From contig NC_092349.1 in NCBI RefSeq assembly GCF_963676685.1, forward strand, positions 42,795,426-42,859,425: DNA of 64,000 bases, given 5' to 3'. A program made the position numbers and the translations under genes. Source of the stretch: Mytilus edulis. Lineage: Eukaryota; Mollusca; Bivalvia; Mytilida; Mytilidae. The notes beneath the pieces are model-generated. The model ran no database searches and had not been told where the DNA came from. It worked only from the letters and a program-made list of their open reading frames with translations. Shown here in pieces: positions 33,166-45,400 of the stretch; positions within the stretch are counted from its first letter, which is position 1, and each line of letters begins with the position of its first letter.

Positions 33166-35216
33166 AAAGAGCCATGATATCCCTTGCACGTAAAAGACAA
33201 CCTTGTGAGATTTCGAAAAAGAGCAGGCTAATGCCGCTACAACACAGCACTCGTATACCCGCGAAGTGGAAAGGGAATAATATAATAGCTTGCAATAACA
33301 TGTTTCCCAATCCACTAATAATAAATAAGTTTAAACTAATTATATTAATATTAATGATAAAAAGTTGGGTTGTTTTGGAAACTTAGGTTGTGATTTGTTT
33401 ATTCGTACACACCCGTACACTTGTTTTCACTAAAATTTACATTTATTGCATAAGTCAGGGGAATAAGTAAATCTTATTTCTTTGTGTAGTAATTCTTTTA
33501 AATCTATGGTATTTAAACTTTATTTTGGTTTTACAAACAAGATCCAAATTGAAAATTAAAATCCACTACATACACAAAACGTTATAAGAATTTTAAAATA
33601 TTACTTTCCAATCCAGGCGTGAAACCTTTAGTCAGTGTAATATATGAATTTATAGAGGAGCATCTTTGATTTGTTGAAATTTATAAATACTTATGACTTT
33701 AAAGAAAGATTGAACTTGTATATGGTATATAAGAAATCCATAAAGGCATATCAAATCGTTTGAAGTACACAGTGACACTTCCGCGTGTGTATATATGATA
33801 CTAACTAAAAACTTTAAATTGACATTTCAAAAATGGCAAATACACAACTGATAGAAAATCAATATTCATACATTGAAAATATTCATTTTAAATTATTAAA
33901 ACAAGTTATCTGATAATTATGTAGAGCGTTTATCGTGTGTCCTGTTTATTTCAACACCGTGTTAAATCACTGCCCAGGTGACTTTAAATTATAATTAATA
34001 TACATAATATTACAAAATCACGCAACCTACCTTAATTATGAAAATTAAACTGTATTGTTTTCACTAACACATCTTAATAGTTAGAATCTACTTTATGAAC
34101 ACAAAACTAAATATCATATTTCCCTTCTTAATTTTACCACCTGTATTTTTCGAGCCTCGTTTTGACAGTTTCTAAGGACGCATTCAGTGGCCGTTTGTTT
34201 GTTTAGAACCCCATTGAGTAAATAGAAAAGCTGCTTAGTTCACAACTACGATGACATCCATTAAATGCCTATCACAGTCATCAATACTGGAATAATACAA
34301 GTTAAATTGAATAAAATCAACATGAATAAAATAATTAATTTTCAATTATGTAATATCTATTGATTGCTGTAGACATTCGACCACACTCACAGAAAGGATG
34401 AATAAAATTAAAAGACAACTAACACAGAAAAAGTTGGAATTGTCGCACCGTGTTTTTATTTATTTATTTTTTGTTTTTTGTTTTTTGTTTTTTTTTTGGG
34501 GGGGGGAGGGGGAGGGGGCGCTTGTAGGGGATCCAAAACACACAGTATGAGGAAAGGGGGAGTGTGGTTGTTGCATAAAGTTTGGGTTTGTTCTCAAATT
34601 GAGAATCAGTTTACAGTTTTGAAAACAGTAGGAACTTGGGGACAAGAAATCCAAAATCCAAAATCCGTTATGCTTTTATGTTGTCTTTTAATGTCAATTA
34701 TTTTAGCGTTTTTCTTTGTTATATTATTTAAATAGCACATATTAACCATCAGCAGCGATAAACTATTTTGATTATCCCACCAAAAAAAAACGGATTTGGA
34801 GAGAAAAGGGGAGGACTAAAACAAAGTTATCTTGTCCCCAAGTACCTGAGTCGATTGAGATTTGAGATCAATGAGTGCGCAGACGAAGGCAGTTCGAAAG
34901 GATAAGGAACACTTCTTTCAAAAAAAAACCCTTATATTCAACTTTGACTTTTATATCATAAACTAAAAAAAAAATCTACTTTTTGGTTCTTAAATGCGTC
35001 TATTCTAAAAGCCTTAATCATCGGTAAAATAAATCTGTTCATAATCTACAATGTTGTGTTCAAAGTCAGCAAAATACAATGGTTTTATGCATTATTTCTT
35101 TATACCATGCTCAGACATGATTTAACCATCATGTAATTATTGTTACAAAAAATCCATGTTTCTTTTCAAAACATCATGTCTCGTTCTATCTGTCAACGTA
35201 TGCTATAAACGCTGCA
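33166..35216. other. Intergenic, low-complexity tract, no gene recognised
   Basis: The T/G tract at about 34455-34525 (TTTTTTG units, then a G-run) is the only structure noted. Confidence 0.45.
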
Positions 35217-35560
35217 CATGCTTGTAGCCAGAAAAATTTCAAAAAAGGGGGGGGGGGGTTGCATGAACTCGTGAACTCAACTCTAACAATTACAATTAAA
35301 ACAAGCAGAACGTTGACTTTTATGTCTGTTATGTTCACATATCGTTGTAAATTTAACGGAATTTGATGAGACTGTTGTAAAAGTGAGAGGTTTAGCGCTA
35401 CAAAACCAGGTTCAATCCACCATTTTTCTACATTTGAAAATGCCTGTACCAAGTCAGGAATATGACAGTTGTTGTCATTTCGTTTGATGTGTTTTGTCAT
35501 TTTATTTTGCCATGTGATTAGGGACTTTCCGATTGAACTTTCCTCGGAGTTCAGTTATTT
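35217..35560 (+). repeat. Two adjoining interspersed repeats
   Basis: 35217-35360 matches the G-rich repeat at 25615. 35395-35560 matches the ACCAAGTCAG element (AAAACCAGGTTCAATCCACC, GTACCAAGTCAGGAAT, GGACTTTCCG). Confidence 0.6.
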
Positions 35561-35711
35561 TTTACAGTGCTATTTAGTTTTCAAAGGAGGGATGGTCGTG
35601 CGAGCCCCTTCAGAATACGGGTGTGTAATATTTTGCTAGATGTTCGAATACTATTCTTAATTCAGAAAAATTAATACAATAGAGAGAAAAAAAGATAGTT
35701 ATATATCAATA

Positions 35712-35717
35712 TTTATT
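35712..35717 (-). terminator. Candidate polyadenylation signal of gene A
   Basis: AATAAA lies on the minus strand about 24 bases past the TAA. Confidence 0.5.
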
Positions 35718-35740
35718 AAAAGGTAACTGGCAGTCTATAA

Positions 35741-36066
35741 TTAAACATCTGTTGTCTGTCTTTTGATACACGATAAAGATCGGAAGAAAGCAAAAATGTT
35801 TGATCCAAATATTTTCTTTTTTTCTGCTTTGTTTTTGTCGACCTTGTCATCGATATCTGTTTGTGTTTCTCTACTTTTAACATCAATTACTTCCATTTTG
35901 AATTCTTTTTCTTGTCTCCTTTTTGTCTTCTTATCATTGGACCTTTTCTTCTCTTCTGTTTTCTTTGGCTCATTCGTTGTTTTGTTTTTCTTTTTATCCT
36001 GTTTTTCCCTGTCAGTATTTTGGGTTTTGATGATTTTCTCTATTTCACCTTTGACCTTTTTTGTTT
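35741..36066 (-). CDS. Gene A last exon
   Basis: The exon is 326 nt after acceptor CATTTACAG. It is Lys-rich and ends FFRSLSCIKRQTTDV and TAA. Confidence 0.8.
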
Positions 36067-39000
36067 CTGTAAATGTAAAAATACAGAATGTTGATCAGAA
36101 TAAATACTTTTTTGTCGTCCTTAATATGCATGTAATATTTGCCACTGGACTTTAAGCAACCAACAATCAATCAATGCTAATAACAAACAAATTTAGATAC
36201 ATTGAGACACATATGTGTAGAGAACCCTGATTATGGACAGGCAAATGAATAAACCATAAATAAGTGTATCAACTGTGAAATGCATGGAAGAAATAGAAAA
36301 CAAAACAATTCATATAACTACCTTTTTCTAATGTCCTCTTCTGTTTGTCTTCCATCTTTTCCCTCCTTTTTAATTCCTTTTCCCACTGTATTTTAACCTC
36401 TCTTGTGTATTTTTTAGTCTTCTTGGCTACTTTTTTAAAATGCTTCTTAACCTTCTTTTCTTCTTTCCTAGCTTTTCTCTCATTCTTTTTCACTTCCTTA
36501 TTAATTTCTCTTTTCTTCTTTTGCTGATCTTTATCATTTTGCTCTGTATATATCAAATCCAGTAAAGAAAACTGGACTGGTTTCTACAAATAAAAATTAA
36601 GATATTTAGTACGTTGAATGGAACGACTTTTTATGGTAAAAGTATTATTATTAACGATTATCTCTGCTATAGAAAGTTCATAATTTATTAGGAAATTCAA
36701 TTGATCTGCATTTTTTTTTTATATAAATTAAGAAACCTTGTGGATGCAAATATTTAAGAAAATTCCTTGACTGTTTATATTGATTCGAAAGTATACTATG
36801 GTGTAATGATTATAATTTTAGATTTTATTTGAAAATGTTTTATGCAATTCTATCACACTTTAATTTTCCTGCGTTTCTATTTTTACCTTATAGCCGACGG
36901 CATCCTTAAAGGGATTGTCAGCTATTTTCTGCTCATGAATCTTTGTGATAATTTTTCCTGAAAAAAATAAAACAAAGTACATGTACAGAACGCATACAGA
37001 ACATGTTGAGTCTCTTATCATCTATCATTGACATATTATTTCGTGATTACGTCCAGTAGCAAATATTTCATACGTGCATCACGCTCTATAGAACATATCT
37101 AAGTACAAGGTCTCGTATAATCCTATATATGTGATCTGACGTGAAAAGCATAAGCGGACTTTACTTTCGAAACTTTTAATGGAATTTTAAAACACATTGT
37201 ATCCGGCGTATTTTTTTTTAGTATTGATTTGATACTTCTTATACTAGCAGGGTAAATATAAATCAGTGCTACATTTAGAAATAATGTACCTGTAGGTATA
37301 ATAAGCGCTTCCTCGTGTTTAGCTCCCTCTAGATCACCCTCTGCCTCTTTCCCATCCTCGAAGGAGAAACTCGACTTATCCTCAGGTTGTCTCCCTTCTT
37401 TATCGTTACACTGATAATCTGCTACGGTGTCTCCACTTTGTCTCCCTTCTTTCTCAATACACTTATATTCTTCTATGGTGTCTCCACTTTGTCTCCCTTC
37501 TTTATCATTACACTTATAACCTTCTACGATGTCTCCACTTTGTCTCCCTTCTTTATCAATACACTTATAACCTTCTATGGTGTCTCCACTTTGTCTCCCT
37601 TCTTTATCATTTAACTTATAATCTTCTACGGTGTCTCCACTTTGTCTCCCTTCTTTATCATTACACTTATCATCTTCTACGGTGTCTCCACTTTGTCTCC
37701 CTTCTTTATCAATACACTTATAACCTTCTACGGTGTCTCCACTTTGTCTCCCTTCTTTATCATTACACTTATCATCTTCTACGGTGTCTCCACTTTGTCT
37801 CCCTTCTTTATCATTACACTTATAACCTTCTACGGTGTCTCCACTTTGTCTCCTTTCTTTATCATTACACTTATCATCTTCTACGGTGTCTCCACTTTGT
37901 CTCCCTTCTTTATCAATACACTTATAACCTTCTACGGTGTCTCCACTTTGTCTCTCTTCTTTATCATTACACTTATCATCTTCTACGGTGTCTCCACTTT
38001 GTCTCCCTTCTTTATCAATACACTTATAACCTTCTACGGTGTCTCCACTTTGTCTCCATTCTTTATCATTACACTTATAATCTTCTACGGTGTCTCCACT
38101 TTGTCTCCCTTCTTTATCAATACACTTATAACCTTCTACGGTGTCTCCACTTTGTCTCCCTTCTTTATCATTTAACTTATAATCTTCTACGGTGTCTCCA
38201 CTTTGTCTCCCTTCTTTATCATTACACTTATCATCTTCTACGGTGTCTCCACTTTGTCTCCCTTCTTTATCAATACACTTATAACCTTCTACGGTGTCTC
38301 CACTTTGTCTCCATTCTTTATCATTACACTTATCATCTTCTATGGTGTCTCCACTTTGTCTCCCTTCTTTATCAATACACTTATAACCTTCTACGGTGTC
38401 TCCACTTTGTCTCCCTTCTTTATCATTACACTTATCATCTTCTACGGTGTCTCCACTTTGTCTCCCTTCTTTATCATTACACTTATAATCTTCTACGGTG
38501 TCTCCACTTTGTCTCCCTTCTTTATCATTACACTTATAATCTTCTACGGTGTCTCCACTTTGTCTCCATTCTTTATCATTACAATTATAATCTTCTACAG
38601 CGTCTCCACTTTGTCTCCCTTCTTTATCATTTAACTTATAATCTTCTACGGTGTCTCCACTTTGTCTCCCTTCTTTATCATTACACTTATAATCTTCTAT
38701 GGTGTCTCCACTTTGTCTCCCTTCTTTATCAATACACTTATAACCTTCTACGGCGTCTCCACTTTCAAGTCTGTTCATTCCTTCTAATTCATCTAGAAAT
38801 AATATATATTACGGTCAAAGGAAATAATAGATAATATATTGCAATTTAGGAATGTATCGTTTATCTTCGCTGGTCAAAGGAAACAACAACAAAAAAATGG
38901 GGAATGTGTCCATATGGACACAGATGATGCCCCCGCTAGCATATAACGTTATAAAGGGACATAACTCAAGAACTGTAAAAATGAAGCTGCAAAAATTTGA

Positions 39001-41522
39001 ACTAAACTGAGTTTATTGGTAATAAGCATTTGCTTGTAAGCACTGAATGGTAACGATTGCTCTCGTTTATCAGTTGGTAGTAAAATTGAATATTGCATTG
39101 TAAAAGCATTGCTTTTAGCTGATATAACTACTATTCTGGACAAAGAAAAATAACTCCAATTTTCAAAGAAGATTTTAAAAAGCATTGTTCATAACTTGGA
39201 TTCGACTACCATCATGGACAAAGAAAGATAACTCCAATTTAAAAAAAACAAATTTGATTGATATTTTTTTTAACAATTTTTCAATATGTAAAGGGCATAA
39301 CTCTAGAACAGTAAAAGTGACGGCACCAAAATTCAAATTTGATCTGATTATTGTAGTAATAAGCATTGTGAATAAGCTTCATAACATTTGGTTGAAGCAA
39401 ACTTAAGTTAGAGAACGGAAACAAAAAAATAAGCATTTTTTTTTCATTTGTAAAGGGGCATAACTTTAGAACGGTATAAGTGACGACACTAAAATTCAAA
39501 CCTGATCTGTATTTAGTGGTATTAATCATTCTGTATAAGTTTGATAACATTTGGTTGAGGAAAACTAAAGTTAGAGAACGGAAAACTAACTTTGGGACGT
39601 ACGTACGGACGGACGGACGGACGTACAGACGGAAAAGGGTAAACTTTATGCCCCCTCCGCCACGACGGGGGCATAAAAAAGACTTCACTAGAATATTTCA
39701 ATTCGTTTCAAAATATTTTAAAATTCAAATGTTCATTTAAACAAAGGGATTGGACAAAAGGCACTAGAATATAGGCTATTTGTCAAAGCATTCTGGAATT
39801 CTAAATATGAAGTATAAGGAGTTGGTATTTTTTTAAGTTGTTTGTAACATTGCATTATGCAATATCAACATTAAACGATCTATCGATAGTAGTCTTGTAG
39901 AGTCAAAAGACCATAGAATAGAAAAGAACAGAAAATTGAGTTACATTTAAATTTCAAACATAAGTGTAAGAGATAAATTTGTCCTGGTAAAATATGTCTG
40001 GGTGGACACATATAACTAGTAGAAAAAGTCCATGGTTACAAAATTTACTAGTATTTTTTGTCCGATCTTAGTAATTTATGTCCCCAGACTAGTTTTCCTA
40101 GGAGTTGTAGTCCATGTCATTAATATTCCTAGGTAAAAACGTCCATGTCCTCTTTTATATAGGAAAAATATTAATGAATCAAATCATTTAAGTTTAAACA
40201 ATGGAAACTTATAAGAGTTGTTTGTTTATATTTTTAATAAAATGTATGTCCCCAGACTAATTTTCCTAGGGAATCATGTCCATGTCATTAATACTCCTAG
40301 GTAAAATCGTCCATGCCCTTTATTTTGTAATGTACAAAAATGTTACTAAGTATTTTGATATTGTTATATAGAGTTGTGTATCAATTCTTTTAATAAAGTT
40401 TATGTTCCCAGACTAATTTTCCTCGGAAATTTTGTCCATGTCATTAATATTCCTAGGTAAAAATCGTCCATGTCCTGTATTTTAAAAGGAACGTTTTAAT
40501 GAAACAAATTATTTACACGAAAATGCAATTTCGATGATTTAAAATATTGTTCGGATCAAGAGTTCGAGCATTAAAAATTTAATGACATGAATGTCCCTGG
40601 ACTAATTTTCCTAGGAAATCATGTCCATTTCAATAATATTGCTACTGCCTAGGTAAAATGTCAGACCTTTTTTTCAAAAGATTAATAAAAATTTCATGTT
40701 TCAATATTCAGTTTTACAGTTGTATATGAATATGTCCCCAGACTTATTTTCTTAGGAAATCGTGTCCATGTCAATAACATTCCTAGGTAAAATGTCCATG
40801 CCCTTTATTTTAAAATATCAATATAAATGTTATGTTTCAATATTCAGTTATAGAGGTGTGTATTATATTTTAATAAAATATGTCCCCAGACTTATTTTCC
40901 TAGGACATCGTGTCCATGTCATTAACATTCCTAGGTTACAAAGTCACTTTTCTTTATTTTAAATGGGAAAAAATAATGAAACTTTCAAATCTTAACTAAA
41001 AATATGATTCTGTTTTAATTTTCAATAATTGTTATAAAATAATAAAAAAAAATACTAGTATAACATATTAGGACAACTTTTCCTAGGAAAATATGTGCCA
41101 GACATATTTTACTACCTATGGACTTATTTTCCTAGGACAAATTGTCCTTGGACTTACATTCCTAGTAAAATAATGATCATGGACTTGTTTTCCTCGGGAA
41201 AAAAGTCTGGCGGACAGATTTTACTACCGGACTAAATTTACTGTTACATAAGCACTGTGGAGATTATTGCCGACATAAACGGCTATCTTTCTCTGTCGTA
41301 TTTTTGTGTTAACATACCGAGTTCCTTTTTTAAAGCTATTTCCTGTGCCTCAGCAATTTGTATGTCGGTCTCCATATTTTCCTTTTTTTCAAGAGTATAC
41401 TCGAATACTGCTGCCTTTATAGCGGCCACACAGAACTGTGAAACAGCCTTTTGTTCTCTCTCTTCCTCTTTCGGTGACCTCTCCATGTTTAGTCTCTCTT
41501 CCTCTTTCGGTGACCTCTCCAT
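35741..41522 (-). CDS. Gene A: protein with 27 tandem 17-aa repeats and a Lys/Glu-rich C-terminus
   Basis: Exons, in transcript order: 41318-41522 (coding part), 37290-38792, 36887-36957, 36322-36583 and 35741-36066. All introns are GT-AG and all phases join (G+AT, G+GA, phase 0, G+AA). The total is 2367 nt, 788 residues. The start ATG at 41522 lies in AAACATGG. The N-terminus is charged and helical (MERSPKEEE, then KAAVFEYTLEKKENMETDI). Residues about 75-540 are 27 copies of GDTVEDYKCNDKEGRQS-like units, nearly all with one Cys. The C-terminal 220 residues are strongly basic/acidic helix (KKVKKHFKKVAKKTKK) and look like coiled coil. No signal peptide or known domain was seen. I do not recognise the family. 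Gene B upstream is a truncated duplicate. Confidence 0.75.
36119..36180 (+). repeat. TTTGCCACTGGAC tail element
   Basis: TGCATGTAATATTTGCCACT, GGAC, then TTAAGCAACCAACAATCAATC. An inverted piece is at about 37053-37075, so gene A's introns carry this element twice. Confidence 0.5.
36322..36583 (-). CDS. Gene A exon 5 (Lys/Glu-rich)
   Basis: The exon is 262 nt between TTTTATTTGTAG and GTAGTT. It begins KPVQFSLLDLIYTEQNDKD and then becomes very rich in Lys, Glu and Arg. Confidence 0.8.
36887..36957 (-). CDS. Gene A exon 4
   Basis: The exon is 71 nt between TTTTTTTCAG and GTAAAA. It encodes KIITKIHEQKIADNPFKDAV. Confidence 0.75.
37290..38792 (-). CDS. Gene A exon 3 (repeat exon)
   Basis: The exon is 1503 nt, with acceptor TTATTTCTAG and donor GTACAT. 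It encodes ELEGMNRLESGD, the repeat array, and then a unique acidic tail (KSSFSFEDGKEAEGDLEG). Confidence 0.8.
37390..38765 (-). repeat. 51-bp coding tandem array, 27 units
   Basis: The unit is 17 codons. Two unit types, EGYKCID and ED(D/Y)KCND, often alternate, which suggests growth by dimers. Plus-strand open frames across it are shadows. Confidence 0.9.
38897..39675 (+). repeat. Bivalve GGGGGCATAA interspersed element, copy A
   Basis: It opens GGGGAATGTGTCCATATGG, has two or three internal units with AAGGG(G/A)CATAACT and AGAACGGTATAAGTGACG, a (GGAC)n/(GTAC)n tract, and ends ATGCCCCCTCCGCC, CGACGGGGGCATAA, which can fold into a hairpin. It lies in the intron between gene A exons 2 and 3. 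The B copy is at 47477-48276. Confidence 0.6.
39965..41245. mobile_element. 1.28-kb tandem-repeat element inserted only in copy A
   Basis: ACATAAG flanks it on both sides (39958-39964 and 41246-41252). Copy B has a single ACATAAG at the same place (48558-48564), a clean empty site. The interior is about six degenerate units of 145-170 bp with GTCCCCAGACT, TTTCCTAGGA and GTCCATGTCATTAA. The two ends are imperfect inverted copies (TAAATTTGTCC.TGGTAAAAT and its complement). No coding frame. Confidence 0.7.
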
Positions 41523-41529
41523 GTTTAGT
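41318..41529 (-). CDS. Gene A exon 2 (contains the likely start codon)
   Basis: Acceptor TTTACTTTATAG precedes ACTAAACATGG; the donor is GTATGT (41317-41312). A 36-bp stretch encoding RLNMERSPKEEE is duplicated in tandem here but single in gene B. Coding is assigned from 41522. Confidence 0.7.
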
Positions 41530-41951
41530 CTATAAAGTAAAGATTGTTTGCTTAAAACTTTTAAAACGGTTAAAATGTGTTCGAGATTTATTGATCAATG
41601 AGACGTCTACTAAAACCTTTTTAACGTTTTTTCCTAATAAAAACAGGAGGAGAGTTGAAAAATAAAGAATTATAAAACAATCTAACCAGCCATAGTGAAA
41701 AATAAGGAGATGTAGAATGATTGACAATCAAACACAAGAGTTCTGGTGAAGTGGATGTTAGCAATTATAGGCAATCGTATAGCCTTCAATAATAAGTAAA
41801 CCTCTGCACATCATATAGTATGTTCTTCGCAATTTTTTTAACATTTTTGGCGGTGTAATGTATTATACAGTATGGACCTGTGTCTTTTGATTGTAAGCGT
41901 GTACCCTGACTTTTATCGTACACTTAAAACTGCGAAATAAAAAATACATAC

Positions 41952-42109
41952 CACAGACTGAATCTTCGTAAACAAGCTAAACAGAATACAATTTTGTATA
42001 GTATAAAATTTATCCTGCTTCGGTGTATCATCGAATCTTTGACGATAACGTTGTCATCGGCGATGTTTATGACGTCGATAATTGTTGTAAGCACAGTCGC
42101 GACCTCCAT
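41952..42109 (-). other. Possible exon 1 of gene A (upstream ORF)
   Basis: From ATG at 42109 a frame encodes MEVATVLTTIIDVINIADD and onwards to a GTATGT donor at 41951-41946. Splicing to the exon 2 acceptor would create TGA exactly at the junction (TG+A), so this frame would end there. It may be a 5' UTR exon with an upstream ORF, or use another acceptor. Copy B keeps the same arrangement. Confidence 0.4.
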
Positions 42110-42560
42110 ATGAACTATTAGCGTTTATCCCTATGTATTGTTCATCTCTCAACATGCAGTATCATGCGTTGTATTATTGTATCGCATTTTCAATGTACTA
42201 CAACACGTACATTGTACGTATTGTACTAATAAAAAACTATTTTTGTTCATCAATTTCCAAAAAAATCGGACTGGTTTTAGCAACGGTTCTTTAGTAGACA
42301 CAGAGACTTTCTATACTAAAGTCCCTGGTAGACAATTACAAAATTCAGATGATTCATTTACAAAAATTAAATTGACACAATTCCTGTGGTCACATTTAAC
42401 AAGAGTTTATTGTAATTCAATAATTAGATGACAACATAGACTTTGATCATAACCAATTTTGATAACATTGAGGGCACAGCATCGATGCAGTTATCAATCT
42501 GGAACCTCACCATGGAATGGTTAAAATAGTGATCAGTAGTATTTCCAAATGTCAAAACTA

Positions 42561-44012
42561 TGGCAAGCCGTTTTACTATTTATTCGAATTTCAAGATATC
42601 TCCTATAATATATAAGATATCTTACATAATTTTATTTTAATAAGATATCTCATATATTATTAGGTGTAATTACCACCATTGATTTCCCCCTATTAGTCTT
42701 TGTTAAATTTGCACTTTTCAAAACATTCTGTAGAATTTATCTTTGTTTCAAATAAAGAAATACTTGGCATGAGTAAAGGTTTATCCTGTCCAGTACTATA
42801 GAAAAAAATTCACATAACATTTCATTACATATAAGAAAATAACAATCACTGGAAGTTAACCAATCAAATTTCTCCCCTTATTTTATCTGTGTACAAGGTT
42901 TAGTCACCATGTAACCTCAAGATTACAAAATATTCTATAGAAATCCCAAAATAAAAAAATAATTGTGCTTTGAAATACCCAAGACATATGTTTATGACAC
43001 AGAAATCTTTTACTGCAATAAAATGTAGGATTAATTACCTACAACTGTCAAATTCAAGGGAATATTTTTTCGACCTATTTTCGTATACAACCGGGTGTGA
43101 CGTACCATGATTTGGTGGTATTACACCTAAATAAGATATCTTTAATGTTATATGATATATCCTTAATGTTACATAAGATATCTTTAATGTTATATTAGAT
43201 ATCTTTAATGTTATACAAGATATCTTTAATGTTATATAAGGTATCTCATAAAGTTTAAATGATATCTTATATACTTTATAAGATATCTTATAAAGTATAT
43301 GAGATATCCTATAAACAATTTTTATATAAGATATCTTATATAATTTATAAGATATCTTTTATAGTTTATAAGATATCTTATATAGTTTATAAGATATCTT
43401 ATATAGTTTATGAGATATCTTTAATGTTATATAAGATATCTTTAATGTTATATAAGATATCTCATAAAGTTTATATAAGATATCTCATAAAGTTTATATA
43501 AGATATCTCATAAAGTTTATATGATATCTTATATACTTTATAAGATATCTTATAAAGTATATGAGATATCCTATAAACAATTTTTATATAAGATATCTTA
43601 TATAATTTATAAGATATCTTTTATAGTTTATAAGATATCTTATATAGTTTATAAGATATCTTATATAGTTTATAAAATATCTTATATAGTTTATAACATA
43701 TCTTATATAGTTTATAAGATATCTTATATAGTTTATAACATATCTTATATAGTTTATGAGATATCTTATAAAGACAATTATATAAGATATCTTATATAGT
43801 TTATGAGATATCTTATAAAGACAATTATATAAGATATCTGATAAATTATATGAGATATCTTATAAACTATATGAGATATCTAATAAACAATATAATATAT
43901 CTTATAAACTATATAAGATATCTTATGAACTATATAAGATATCTTATAAACTATTTAAGATATCTATATAAGATATCTTGAAATAAGAATAAATAGCAAA
44001 ACGGCTTGCCAT
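42561..44012. mobile_element. Foldback element built of GATATC palindromic satellite, TA-flanked
   Basis: The outer ends are inverted copies of about 40 bp starting TGGCAAGCCGTTTT, each flanked by TA. Inside, AGATATCTTATA-type palindromes repeat every 15-20 bp for more than 800 bp (43125-43980). A second inverted pair, TAGGTGTAATTACCACCA (42660) and TGGTGGTATTACACCTA (43112), encloses a unique 430-bp segment. The whole looks like a mariner-type MITE whose arms expanded into a satellite. No coding. Confidence 0.7.
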
Positions 44013-44159
44013 ACAAAACAAAAAACAGCTGCTATTTAATTTTCTAGTATTTAATGAACTTCATTTTCATGTAGATCCGTTACATGGCAACTCAAATTTA
44101 GAGGTAACTGACATAAGAATTGGGTAAAAAGAGAAAACTAGAGGCCCACAAAATAGGGT

Positions 44160-45090
44160 AAAATAAAATCATCATTTAAGGGCAATAACTTCTCAAAAGA
44201 GAAATAGTCTACTAACAGTCGACAAAAGTAAACTTTTTATCAGATCTTGCCTTGATGATATTTTTGTTGTGATTTAATGTGTCTATCTATCTATCACAAT
44301 TTGAAACATACAAGGTAAAACGGGAAAAAAACCTGGTAAAAATCGTCATTAAAGGACAATAACTCAAATAAGGAGTCGTCGTACGATTTCGACCAAATCT
44401 TTACGTGTAGATCAGGGGTTGAAGTCATAAAACTTTGCTCAGTGATCATGCTCGAAACATGAAATCCAACATTTTGATTGGTTGATTTTCGAGTACGAGT
44501 ATAAAAAACCGACTCGAAAGTTTTATGACCGCAAGGCCTGATCTTGCTGATTATATTTGCTTACCTAAGTTTCTATCTTACTATTATAATTTTTAAGATA
44601 TAAGGCAAACACTCCGATAGAAATTTCTAAAATTGTCATCATAGGGCAAACACGGTAATGAGGAGCAGGCTGACGATTTTGACAATTTGATTATTTGTAG
44701 AACTTGTCTTGCTGATCATTTTAGCAGTTTAAAGTTTCTCTCTATCTTTCATAGTTTTCATAATAATAGGAAACAAGGAAATAAAAATGGTAAAATTTGT
44801 CATTTTTGGGCAATAGCTCCTATAAGAATTTGTCTGACAGTTTTGGCGTATGTGGACAATTGGTAGAGCTCACCATTTTCAATATTTTTGCTCCTTTCAG
44901 ATTTTCTCTATCTTTAAGAGTTTACAAAGTAATAGACAGACTTACATTGAACCCCCCCAATGTTCTATTTTTAGCCATGTCGGCCATCTTGTTTGGCAGG
45001 CATGGTTACATCGAACACATTTTTTAAACTAAATACGCCAATGATGATTGTAGAAAAGTTTGGTTTAATTTGGACCTGTATTTATAGAGA
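44160..45090. repeat. Degenerate tandem repeat, about 210-bp units
   Basis: Four diverged units share GGGCAATA(A/G)CT, GACGATTTTG(A/G)C, CTTGCTGAT and TTTCTCTATCTTT in order. Copy B lacks this stretch; its place is the N gap. Confidence 0.5.
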
Positions 45091-45162
45091 ACATTTTTGT
45101 AAAAATTAATGATGAACGACGACTATGTACGATCCATTTCTTCTTACTCGCTGTCTCAGTTT

Positions 45163-45400
45163 CTAAATGTAGTGAAGATATGATAGAATGGAGTTCCAGT
45201 ATTTGATGCAAGGGTCCCTTCTTTTCATTCTTCTAAGCAGCTGCTGTATAAAGTCTATCCTTAGCAGTATTATAATAGTTCTATAGTTTGTCTCACAAGC
45301 ATAAAGGAACAAGGCAGCAGGGAGAGGAGCACAGTTGGTTCCCATGACAACTGTATCTAAATAAATGTTTTTTATATCTGTAAAATTATGTCAAGTTCAG
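45163..45400 (-). pseudogene. Reverse-transcriptase fragment (Penelope-like type)
   Basis: VVMGTNCAPLPAALFLYACE followed by DFIQQLLRRMK resembles the GTNCAPLLADLFLYSYE...FIQ segment of a retroelement RT family common in bivalves. Only about 70 residues remain and the rest is absent. A second copy is in B (about 52640-52870), frameshifted. Confidence 0.5.

Noticed and set aside
37387-38634. Plus-strand open frames rich in Phe, Ile and Leu that look like membrane proteins
   Set aside because: Antisense of the 51-bp repeat; the minus frame has splice signals and phase continuity with other exons.
43259-43799. Open frames of Ile/Tyr/Lys/Ser repeats
   Set aside because: Translation of the GATATC satellite.
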